Positions 1 to 11,600 of a stretch of 64,000 nt of DNA are shown here, piece by piece (the stretch's first letter is position 1; each line of letters starts with the position of its first letter). Position numbers and translations under genes: made by a program. This DNA comes from Neodontobutis hainanensis (taxonomy: Eukaryota > Chordata > Actinopteri > Gobiiformes > Odontobutidae): assembly GCA_024349245.1 (NCBI GenBank), contig JALDNG010000049.1, positions 248,001 to 312,000 on the forward strand. Reading direction: 5' to 3'. Below the pieces are notes generated by a model. The model ran no database searches. It was not told where the DNA came from and worked only from the letters and a program-made list of their open reading frames with translations.

Positions 1-1
1 T

Positions 2-1719
2 GGCATCGGGTTAAGACCTGTGTCTGAGTTAATGTGGAGGGTTGAAGAACTTAAAGCCTGGACAGTAATTGCTGAGTGCTTCTTAACACAGAAAACGTTC
101 CAGTGTGGAAAAGTTCTGGATATAACTGTCTATAGTAAGTAAAAGTATTTTATTTACTTGAATAAGAGTAGATTTGCTGTCACTTATGAGTTTGTTTACA
201 AATACAGTTTTTATTCATTTTAATTGGATTAAATGCGGGTTACTTTTATTTCTAATTTACTCATTTACTATTTTAATTTAAAAGAAACAGCTTTTAATTG
301 AGAATAGGTTTTGGCTACATTATCCATCTCTAATTTTAAGGAATATATTTTCAAAAAGGTTCAGGATTTTATGACACTTCTTTCTGTTTAAAAATTGACA
401 GATGTTCCAGACGAAGTGCTGGTGTCCTCAGGTGAAGGCGTTACGATGGTAGATGGCAGAGAGCACCAGCTGATATGTGACATCTTTAATGTGGCTCCTG
501 TCGGAAAACTCCAAGTAAAGTGGTACCAAGACAATCATCTCCTCTACACGGAAATATTCAAAGGCTCGGATGTGACCCCAGAACATGTGTTCTCGACTCT
601 GACAGTGACTCCTAAGAAGGAACACAATGGGGCTAATTTCACATGTGAAGCCGAGCTCCTTCTAGAACAAAACCCAGTGCCTCCTAAAACATCAGCGCCT
701 TATACAGCTGTTGTGCACTGTAAGTTCCCCCTCACGCACAAAAATATATATATCAAAACTAATTTTTCATTCATTTTCTTCTGGTTGGTGGACCAGAAGA
801 AGGTGGACAGTTTTAGGCCAGGTACACCCTGGACAGTGGCCAGCTATTTTCAGGACTAACAATTACGGACAGACACTGACAGACACCCATTCACTAGGCA
901 TATTTTATATTTGCCAATTGACCTGTACATGCATGTGTTTGAGCGGTGGGAGGAAGCTGGAGTACCTGGAGAGAACCCACGTTGACACGGGGAGGACATG
1001 CAGACTCCTCACAGACAGGCCAGAATTAGCTGAGGATGTTCGAGTTGGCTGGGGTTTGAACTCACAACCTTCTTGCTTTGAGGCAGGAGCGCTTACCACT
1101 CTGCACCCCCAAAACAACTAACTATTTAAATGATATCTCATTTTTTTGTTCTCATTGTAGATAAACCAAGAATTCAAGATTTTTCTTTATTTCTTTTCTT
1201 TCGCAGATGCTCCTGAGTTTAAAGCGGGGAACACCACTAAAGAGTTTATCCGGGGTCAAAATGTGACACTGGACTGCAGTGCTGAAGGGTTGCCTCTCCC
1301 TGAGGTTCATTGGAATTTCCCTCCTGCTGCAAACGTGAAAATCAACACTAGAGGGCGCCAGCATTTTATCAATATCATGGGAGCCACGTCCACCAATGAG
1401 GGTGTCTACATCTGTGGTGCCACGAATAAAATTGGGAGAGTGACAAGAACTGTCACATTGATCCTGAAAGGTTATTATTATCACTACACTGACATCAGAG
1501 GACACTGGACTTGATTTTGGCTTGTAAAATAACTTCTTCTTATCTCTTTTTTTTGCAGCAGAAACGATGTGGTTGTGGCTTATATTGCTCATCATCCTCA
1601 TAGTCATCTTTGGGATTGTGATTGTGATGTTTTACCTCATTCACAAGAAAAAACATGGACATTATAATGTTGTATCTGATAATATACCACTATCTACAGC
1701 AAGGCATTCTGTGGAGTAG
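2..1719 (+). CDS. ICAM/VCAM-like Ig-superfamily adhesion receptor, 3' end (partial)
   Basis: Four exons join in frame: 2-134 (open at the window edge), 402-719, 1207-1470 and 1559-1719, with donors gtaagt, gtaagt and gttatt and acceptors ending in AG; every junction is phase 1, usual for Ig-domain exons. The product shows the end of one Ig domain (a cysteine followed by a strand ending ITVY), then two Ig domains, each with paired cysteines and a tryptophan (VKWYQD and VHWNF). N-glycosylation sites include NFT, NTT and NVT. A helix of about 23 hydrophobic residues follows, then HKKK and a tail of roughly 25 residues ending at TAG. Short linkers such as VHYAPEF resemble ICAM family linkers. Known ICAMs bind leukocyte integrins; whether this one does is inference. 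The N-terminal domains lie to the left, so ICAM versus VCAM-like cannot be settled. Confidence 0.82.
785..1112 (+). repeat. Interspersed fish repeat in an intron of the Ig gene
   Basis: The intron 720-1206 holds the degenerate but recognisable text of a very common fish repeat: a 'gtgggaggaagc-ggagtacc-ggagagaaccca' core at about 946-980, an 'acatgcagactcc' stretch, then a tRNA-B-box-like 'ggtttgaactcac' at about 1054 and a 'gcttaccactctgcacc' end. I know this text as a widespread teleost SINE/LINE-tail repeat but cannot name the family with confidence. Confidence 0.6.
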
Positions 1720-1884
1720 GATAGGAAGATTTTTATTTGCACATAAGTCTACAATTGTCTTAATCAAGGCTTAGTCTGTAGTCAGTGTAGCAGGCTTAAC
1801 AACAGCTGAAGTGCTGTGGAGCTGGACTTGGTATTGCCCCTGTTTGACAGCAGAATAATAGGCTCTTAGTATTGTTTTGTTTCC

Positions 1885-1902
1885 AACAACAACAACAACA
1901 AC

Positions 1903-1947
<45 letters not shown>

Positions 1948-1971
1948 TCTAATAATAAAAAAATAACAATC

Positions 1972-2004
<33 letters not shown>
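1885..2004 (+). repeat. Compound (CAA)n-(AAT)n microsatellite
   Basis: About seven CAA units run into about 14 AAT units, a short interruption near 1949-1973, then more AAT. It lies about 170 bp after the Ig gene stop codon and so probably within its 3' UTR. Confidence 0.95.
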
Positions 2005-2005
<1 letters not shown>

Positions 2006-2126
2006 CTCAGTTAGTATTTATACCTTACTATATATATATAAATAATATCAAATTAATCAATCAAATCAATTAGTCAATTAACGGTTCAATTATTTTATAT
2101 AGCCCCTGCACATGTTATAATAAGGT

Positions 2127-2132
2127 AATAAA
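2127..2132 (+). terminator. Possible polyadenylation signal of the Ig gene
   Basis: An AATAAA hexamer sits about 400 bp after the stop codon and before the CpG-rich trip10 promoter. The surrounding AAT-rich DNA makes chance hexamers likely, so this is weak. Confidence 0.3.
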
Positions 2133-2209
2133 TATTAACTGAATAATAATTATTATTATTGTTTAAATCATAAATCATTATAATATTCAATTATTAAACA
2201 CGTTTGTTT

Positions 2210-2664
2210 TTTTTCTCTCGCACGCGTCTCTCCTTAAACACTCGCATCCTGCGCGGACAAACTGAGGGTGAAAAGCACCAAAGTGTCAGTAGTAGGACCA
2301 GAGTAGGACAAATAGACTTATTACGGTAGGGTCATGAATCACGGTGCCGCAGCGAGTGTCGTGCGGCTGGCCCTTTAAGATTTAGGATTTGGGAGTGACG
2401 CGACTACGAAAGCTAGTTTATCCTTCTTTCCTTCGCTATTAAAAATATTTAAGCAGACTGGACTAATGACTGCCAAACCATGATAATTAGCTAGGCTCGT
2501 TACAATGACGCTTTGCTTTGTTTGTTAAACGCGAGACGCCGTGCATGGTTTTTAAGAAGGATTTATCTTCTCGGGATTATTTGCCAGGGCCGAGAGCTCT
2601 GGGATAACTTTGGAGAACTTCTTTGTAGTCGAGACTGTCCCACAGTTGGACTAACAAGCTGAAC
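2210..2664 (+). promoter_or_regulatory. trip10: CpG-rich promoter and 5' UTR region of trip10
   Basis: This stretch is clearly richer in CG dinucleotides than the AT-rich surroundings (for example 2219-2262, 2340-2405 and 2528-2545) and directly precedes the trip10 start codon. I see no convincing TATA box, which fits a CpG-type housekeeping promoter. The exact start site cannot be read from sequence. The ATG at 2665 has A at -3 and G at +4, a good Kozak context. Confidence 0.55.
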
Positions 2665-5600
2665 ATGGACTGGGGCACGGAGCTTTGGGTGAGTTCATTT
2701 GGATCGCATTTCTGTGGTAGCTAGTCGGTAATTATGATTTTTTTGTTGTTGTTGACGGCGCTGTCTTAAAAAGTCGGACAACGCTAAACGCTGTGCATAA
2801 ATCCATCATCTCAGACTACACACTTCACCATGGCTACATGTTGCATAACGGTAGCGGTTGCAAGTTTTTGGCCTGGAAATTTAATACATTGCGTTTTAAC
2901 TAGCCTAATGTAGGGTATTGAGTCAGGGTAGTTTGTAGCTAACTTAAAGCAAACAGAAACTTGTCCAAGAATTGTTGCAAGCTACTAACAGACATTCAAC
3001 AGGCTAGAGTTCATGAGTCTTTTGGGATGCTTTATTGTTTACGCTTACCTTGCTTCCATAGAAACATATCAGATGATGACATTTGCCTTGACAACAAGCT
3101 TTATCACTGCTGTCCCCACAAAACAGCATCACAAGACAGTGGCTAGAAATCCCAAAAGTTGCATCCTACTATCCTAGTGGTAAATGCAGTAATTATTATT
3201 AACCTTACCGGGAAAGCAACAGAACGAGTCAAGACTCTTCTACATGTGCTGTTTCATTCACCTTCAAATGTGCTTACACATTTGTTTGTGTCTACAGCTC
3301 TCACAAACCTTCCACTTGAGAACAGCAATGAGCTCATATGCTGCCAGCAGACGGTCTTTGGACACCAGAAAATGTAAAATAGAGCAATGCAAGATGAGGA
3401 TAAGGAGGTTGGGACCTCATTACAAATCCCCCCCTAGGCCTCTTTACTGTCCCCTTTCCATCCTACAAACTGCTGCAACAGCCTAATTAGTTTTGCCCTA
3501 CTTTGATGGAGTCAGTGAAACGCGCATCAGGCTTTGTCTTTGTACAAGCCACTTCTCTGTCATTGGCAAACATGCTGCTTTCCTGGTTTAAAAGAAACAC
3601 TCTGGTGTCCTTTTTTAAACTTTATTGTCAAACCTGAATATTTTTTCTTTTGTCTTTTGTACAGCAGGATTAAGGAACAGCACTGTCTTCCCTTCTGGTT
3701 AGACAAAGTTATGCTATCATAAATAGTTTCGTTTAATGTTTGACTGAGTGTCCTCCCTAGGGCCCAGTCAGCTCTGTGGCATCTGTCCCCTGATTGTTGT
3801 TAATCCAAGGGCTATTTTAAGGCACCCTCCAAGATCAGTCTATTAGCTGCGATAGTGTGTCCTGCCGGGCCCGTCATGAGAACTAGAATGTGGTAGGTTT
3901 GGCAGGGCCTTGTTCCTATTTTTCTATGAGAGGTGTGACTCAGGACTGAACTATCTACCAGAGCCTGTTGACCTGTGACTTTTAGGGTGACTCTTTCTCA
4001 AGATATGTTCTGTTTGTATGACACCAGTTTTGTCTGTGGGATTACTGGAGCTATTGAGAGTTAAGTAGAACCAGACACTCAAGATGTTTATAAGGCTTGA
4101 CATCATTTTATACATACGTGGATGCATCCCAGCACAGTCAAACGCAAACTGTGGAACGGCCAGACAAATAATAATTATACATTCAAAGGTGCTGTTGATT
4201 GATAATACATTTGACAATATGTTTTAACAGTGCTTCAGTCTTCTGAGATGATGTTCAGTTGTGGAAATTCTAAAGTTGCTTTCTTCATTTTGAGAATTAT
4301 AACATTTCTTTTATCACATATATTTTGTATGTTGCCTTTCCAGAATAATTTTTGACCATGTCACATAAAATCATAAAAAAGCGGGTCTGGTCCATGGGCC
4401 TTGGGTTTAAAAAGTATAATCTTTGCCTCTTTAAGGATGATATGTTCATAAAGTCATCTTTATTGTGCATTTATAAATAAAGTTTACACCTTTTTAAAAG
4501 ATACCATGATGTAATATTTCACTTTACCGAATAATAATTTGTCACCAGAACACATCTCATTTATCATGTGCTATTTCAAATATAGTACACTACTGCTGAG
4601 TTGTATTTGGAATTGTAACTATTGGATTTGGAGTCAGTTGTAGCAGCAGCCTCCACTCCTGTCAAGTGACATGTACAGACCAATCAAAATCTCTGAAATT
4701 TTAAATGCAAATATCTGTATGCAAAAGGTCTGTATTGAAATAAGGACACCGTTTTCCACGGTTTGAAACTTCAAGCAACAATTGGACATCTCAATTTGTA
4801 TTATCTTGTGTATGTGTATATACGGTATATTATATTGGGAAAGCTGTGTTGATTTGCCAAGATATGGGTTCTCATGAGCTAGCGTGCCATAGTTAAATCG
4901 TGGAGAGTGGGGAGCTCCTGGCACTGCTTTAACACACTTCTTTAATTCAAAATTACGATATATGTTTATAATTTTTTTGCATGTATTTATAGTTACACAG
5001 TCTTGCTTTAAGGGACACTGTCTTAGAAGAATCTAATACAAAATCTATGTGTGTAACCTGGTCTGGCAATGATTTCTTCTAAATAAAACATAGGTATGAG
5101 TGCAACAGTCACAGTTAAAACTGCTTAATTTTAAGACTAAATATGTTACTGTAAATTAAATTTAAAAAAAGTGCACTTGTGAGTTGCATCTACTCTGAGG
5201 AACAATTAGTGTTGCTTAATTAATGCTGTCCTTTGTTCTGTTCTGTGACTGTAGTGATTGATTGCAAGGCCCGGACTTACCCTTAACTGTGTTCTGTAAT
5301 TAGTCTACACATTGCCTCATTCATCTAGGTCTGAGTCTTTTGTTTTACCTTAAGGGCAGGATGGGGGAACAAGGCCCGACTTGTTAGGCATCCTCTGTTT
5401 TAAATACTGAAGCAGCCAGGAGAGACAGCTTGGAGCAAAGCAACAACAAAACTCCTAGATCAATAGTCTGAGCTTGAGTAGAATGGTTTACTTAAAAAGG
5501 AACAAATGTACAATATGCTTTTATAATGGATGGTTTCATAGTCGGTACATTAAATTATAATGTGGCAGACAGTGCAAACAAGTGATTAACATGCACTTAT

Positions 5601-8600
5601 AGTAAGCAATATACAGTAGCAGCAGGGTTTCACACTTGACATGGAAATTAGATGGAACAAAACCATAAACACAGAAAGGGAGAAGTTAATGTGCTTATCA
5701 ATGAAAGCACGTTTTTTTGGTGCACATCTCTCACATGGCTGAATTAGTCGCTTTGTTTGCAGATGAAAAAACAAAAAACTAACTGGATCTTTATCACAAC
5801 ATGTGGAGAGCACAGATGCATGCTTCCTTTTTGCTGACCTCAATTTGACCAGAGCCACCTCACAGTTATTACTTAGAAGTCAGCACATGCTTGTGAATAT
5901 ATCCAGCAGTGTAATATCTTTTCCTTATTTGTATCACATGCTTCTTTCTCCAGGACCAATGTGAGATCATTGAAAAGCACACACAGTCTGGCTTGGAGCT
6001 TGTGGAGAAATATGTCAAGTTTGTCAAGGAGAGAACAGAGATTGAGCAAAACTATGCCAAACAACTGAGGTAGGCCTCCTTCTGCTTGCTGTGCTGCTTT
6101 ACAAGCCTCAGATTCCTGAGTGTGTTCAGTTGTGTTTATATGAGCGCATGTTATAAGACTGTTTATGAAATGTTTGTGGGGTCTTGTGACCACTTTGGGA
6201 CAGAATCAAACTTGTCTCAGAAACACTGGCCTCATTCTCCAGCTGCAGTGCTCCTGTCTCTCTCTCCCCTTCCCGGTCCTCGCTGCTTTCCCTCCCAAAT
6301 GGCCGGCCTACATCTGCTCGGCTGCTGAGCTGTGCTGGAGAGCAGGGGAAGTGGGAGCAGACTGGCACATGATAGACAGGAAGTGGTTAGAAACAGAGTG
6401 AAAGAAGAAGGAAAGGAGAAAATTTACTATTTTAGTATTTATAGTGGAGCTCTTTTGTTCTATTGCAGAACAGCCAGATGTTTAATTTCTCTCATATGCT
6501 TATATCCACACATATCTCATGAATGCAATTCATTGTCTACAGGAACCTTTCAAAGAAATATAATCTGAAAAGAAGCAGCAAAGATGAACCAGAATCCAGG
6601 TGAGCCGTGCTGCATTTGCTTTACTGTCATTGTAGGCTACACATTACATAAACATTATTTTAGTATTTTTTGTGATGTAGGGCTATATGTGTTAGTTATA
6701 GTTACCACACAGACCAGCAGCAGAGATTCAACAAATAAAGCCAACTTGGTTTCAGAGAAGCACTTTTTTAAACACCAATGTATTTTACTGGCGGCACCCA
6801 GTTATTAGAGAAATAAACCTCAATGAGAGGACCGGGCTGTGTCCTTCCGCTGCATGCTAAAGGATACACTAGGGTACAGTCCTGTTTGCTCATGAGATGT
6901 ATTATAGTGTCAGAATACTGGCTGCCTTTTCAAAAAACCTTTTCCTCTCACAGATTGTGTATACACAGTGCCTCTGTGGCTGCAGTCTAATTACAGAAGC
7001 TGCACAAACAGCATTGAATGATAATACACTTCGACAACGACCACATACAACCGTACTTACTGGTTTCCAAGCAGGAATAAGGAAGTGCCTATCATGTTAG
7101 GTCTACTGCTGACGTTGTCTTTGAGCCAGTTCATTTATCAGTTATCATTCACCCCTGTGGCCTTGTCTTTTTAATCTCCACCCTTTCCTTTGTCCTCCTC
7201 CCAAATCATAGGCTCTCCAGCTACCAGTCCTTTCTGGACATCCTGAATGAGATGAATGACTACGCAGGGCAGAGGGAGTTGATTGCTGAAAACATGATGA
7301 TGAATATATGCATTGATCTCACCAAGTACCTTCAGGAGATCAAGCAGGAAAGAAAAACGGTGAGCTTCAAAATATTTGTTTATACAGCTACCAGCATTTG
7401 GATATTGTCATTTGGCAGTGCTACAGATGTAAAGTTAAAAACTATTATACTGAAGGAGCCAAACTAGAGATTTTTGAGCAAAATATTTTTAGAATCAATT
7501 TAAAGTTGATGTTGATATCCAAATGTTGAAACAGGAAGGAGAATTTACAGCATTCTCCTTAGGGTATCATGATGTGGCACTTTTATTTAGGGAATCTTTT
7601 GGCATTGTTTCAATGGATTGCAAAAGCATGCAGCTGTGTACAGGCGCTCTCTGCAGACATGATGTCTCAAACAGACACACTGGTATTTGTTTTCTTGCCT
7701 GTTATATTGTGTGGCTTTTGGAGGCCATTGTTTATTCTGTGTCTCCCCCTACACATAGCTGTCTCTCTCCTTGTCATCTGACCCTCCTCCCCTCCTCTCA
7801 CTCTGTCTATTTTTATGAATGTCTGCAGTATCTTATGGAGGCCAAGAAAGCCCAGCAAAGTTTGGAGAGCACTTACAAGCAGCTTGATAGTGTAAGTCTA
7901 GATACAGCCTTTAGTTTTTACATTTATTTTCATTTAGTAAAATGTAAACATGATTATTTGTCATATAAACATAAACCTGTAGAGACTAGAGCTGTTTTGT
8001 ATTTTGAATTGGCCAAACCAAAGGTTACACAGTCAATGCAGTCTACATTATTTTGTAAAACCGAGTTTTTTTTTAGAAACGCTTTTCCTTTTTATAAATG
8101 CCAAGAAGCATTAGAACTTAATATTTTTTGCATTTTTTGAGGTAATGAAACTGAACATAAAACTGAACTTTCTTCCTTTTCTTACTTGATTTGGCAGAGT
8201 AAAAAACGCTTTGAAAGGGAATGGCGAGAAGCAGAGCGTGCAGCACAGTATGCAGAAAAGACTGATCAAGATATTAATGCAACAAAAGCAGATGTGGAAA
8301 AAGTAAGGGGAGGCTCATCTACATTAAACATATCTTTATAATTATTTTTTTCAAATGCATCCGGTCAATGTGTTTGTGTTTCTAGGCCAAGCAGCAAGCT
8401 CATATGAGAGCACATGTTGCAGAAGAATGTAAGAATGACTATGCTGCTCAGCTCCAAAAGTACAACAAGGAGCAAAACCAGTTTTATTTTACTGATATGC
8501 CGCTCATTTTTAATGTAAATAGCCCTTATTTAATATGTTTTTTAAATAATTTTATAGATTTGTGTTTTTGGTTTTGTAATAAAATCAATATGTTTTGTAT

Positions 8601-11600
8601 TTTACCAGAAATTGCAGGATCTGGATGAAAGGCGAGTACAGAAGCTGGCACAAGGCTACATCCTATTTTCTGACACAGAAAAACATGTGATGCCTATCAT
8701 TGGCAAGTGCCTTGAAGGCATTACTAAAGCTGGCACTAATGTTAATGAGAGGAATGTGAGTTGGTCACAAAAATGCATATGTATTTGAACATAAATTCAG
8801 GCAGGCTATTTAATCTTTTTTTTATTTTGCCATCTACAATTCTGCCAAGCGCAGGACTCCATGGTTGTAATAGAGCAGAACAAGTCAGGCTTTGATCGTC
8901 CGGGAGATCTAGATTTTGAGGACTACAGCCAAGGCATCAACAGAGCCTCCTCTGACAGCAGCCTGAGTACTCCTAAAGGTCCATTGGACCTGCTAGGGAA
9001 GAACCGGAGTAAAAACTTCTGGCTTTTCAGCAAAAGGAGTAAGGTAGGACCCATTCAAGCATACATCATTCCCACAGTCACTCACACTCAGAGTCATGGT
9101 TGACATTTATTGGTATCACCAATCTTTATGTGAATTTACCAAGGCATAGTAGAATTTACAGTTATTCAGTTGGTCAGATAAGCATGTGACTATGTTGGTG
9201 CTGTAACTAAATATTCGGTGAGATGATGGCCTGTTTAGAGAGCACTCATGATGGACCTGTGTGCTACACACACACAATGACACAAGCCATCTCTACACTT
9301 CAGCATGTTCTGCTTTTATTATGTACACAGTCTTGCACACACTTGAGGTTCAGGTTCTTTGCATGACTCTGTCCTTTTGCTGAGTGAATAAACACTGACT
9401 CCACACCTTCCCCTCCCTCTATCTCGCCGTGGTTTCCAGTTGGTCAACGAGCAGGCAGCATTCTGCTGTGCTTGTGCTTAATCAGCACAGGGCTAAACAA
9501 CATTGAATTTCCCTCTACAGGCATCCCAAACACACTGCTTCTATTATGCCACTTAGAACTAGCATTATGTGCTGCATCACAATATAATCTTTGTACCAGC
9601 ATTCAGGGTGACGGCAGGTTTGGCGATCACAAAAACTGGGCCAGGTCCAAACACAGATGCTCTTTAAGTTGTTTTTGCTTTAAATTCTGTTTGGGACAAA
9701 GGAGGACTATTAGAATTCCATTAGCTGTCTAGTAGCTTATCTCAAACAAGGTTTTACTCTGAGGGGTCTCAGTTTGTCCTTAATTAAACAGAAAATCTTA
9801 GTGGCTGACCACCAACCATCTATAAATGACTCCCACCATTAAATGATCCCTTCTTCCTTTCCTGCAGTGTTTGCTTATTCAATGTCTCTTTTCTTTCTGC
9901 GTGTCTTTGGCCATATTCTCCTGTGCACTGTTGTGTATGTGTGTGGCACATTGCTCTGTGTCATCAGTCATGCTCTCCCTATTAGGGTTGTAGCTGTATA
10001 AATTGGAAGGCTGGCCGTACTGGCTTGAATGGGCTTTTTGGTTTACACCTGGCCAATAAACACTACCATTTTTGACAACTCACTTTAGAGTCCATAACTC
10101 TGAGCAAAGTGGCATATTCCTATAGGTGTTTATAATAGTGCTCAATGTCGAGCTCCTATTATTTGCACAAAGGGCATTTTTGAGGGCCTGCAAATAAACA
10201 TCTATTCAAACATCTATTTACTTTATCTAACAGATCACAAATTAAAATTAACTTTTTATTTTACTTTTTGCCAACATTTAATACATTTCTTAAGTACATG
10301 GGATATTTTCCTGAAGCACATATTAAGGGCAAAGTATAAAATGTCTTTATACAGGCTTCTCTGTTGCGGGCAGAAATGCTATAACTGTTCCACTGATATA
10401 TGGTTTCTTATTATAGCTATATAGGTCAGACCGTGAGGATACAAGTAGGGTTTCAACTCTGCAAGAACACACTGATCTACATGTGTCCCAAAAATGCACT
10501 AGTGGTACTAAACAAGACGGATTCAAAATTCATTAATTAAACATAAACTTAATTAACAATTGATGAGCATATTTACAGCACTAATCTTGACGGTAAACTA
10601 TGAAAACAAAAAACATTTATTAATCAAACCTAGGTTATATGAATATGGTTCAGGCATCTATTTTTCTATTAGGATTGTTATAGTCGTTTTTGTGGACGAG
10701 CATAATGCAGGAGTAAAGGAAGCCCATTTTAGTAAATTGTAATATTTTTACCAAGATTTATGTAGACTGACTCATTTGGCGGTTATTGTTTATATTGTTT
10801 TTCCGTGGCACTGGTGTGGGGCGCTGTGGTTGGACGCTTGCTGTGTTTCTTTTGGGTTGCTGTTTGCTCTCTGGGTTTGCTTCAGTCGTTGTCTTTCTGG
10901 CTTCATGGTGTTGATGGTGTTCTTTTCTTTTCCCTTGTCATCTTTTGTTTTTGTCCTTTTCTCTCCGTCTGCCCCCCTCCTCTCCCCGCCCTGTACCTAT
11001 AACCCTAATGTTTGGGTGACGGTACTTTGGTCTCGTTGCGTCCCAGCTCTCTCCTTCCACGCCACCTTTCTCCTCACCTCCCGCCCCCTCGCCCGCTAAT
11101 GGACCCCCTTCCCCTAAGTTTGGCCGGGACACTCTGTCGTACTGTTTGAAGGAGATCAATAAGACAGTCAAACCCAGAATCTCATCCTTCCGGACACTCA
11201 GGAGATCGGTGAGTCACCAGAGGGGACCGTTCACTTGTTGGACTCCTCCACCAGATGGGCTTATACATAATCATGTGTTGCTGCTTCAGACACAATCATT
11301 GACTCTTAAATGTAGTGGATAATAGACTTTCAAACATATTTTTGCACAGAATGATATGTAAAGTTCTCGTGTAAAGATTTGTGAGGGTTACATTACAATC
11401 TGAAGTTTTCCACATATGCTGTTTCTTTGTCCTACAGAAGTTTACTCCAGAGAGGATCATGGTAATTTTCTCATCTACTGGTGTGAGGGGTTATATATAT
11501 AATGACCACCTTTTCAACATATTAGCTTTTTCCAACATTTGTCTCTAAAACAAAATTTAATGGAGAATATATTAAAATAAAGGTGAAAGCAAAGCACTAT

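Noticed and set aside
7523..8140. 205-codon ORF inside trip10
   Set aside because: It reads through introns and merely overlaps exon 5 (7829-7891); flanking parts are not protein-like.
10776..11099. ORFs in the pyrimidine-rich end of trip10 intron 9
   Set aside because: Low-complexity Phe/Leu/Ser translation of the polypyrimidine stretch; the true exon starts at 11047 in another frame.
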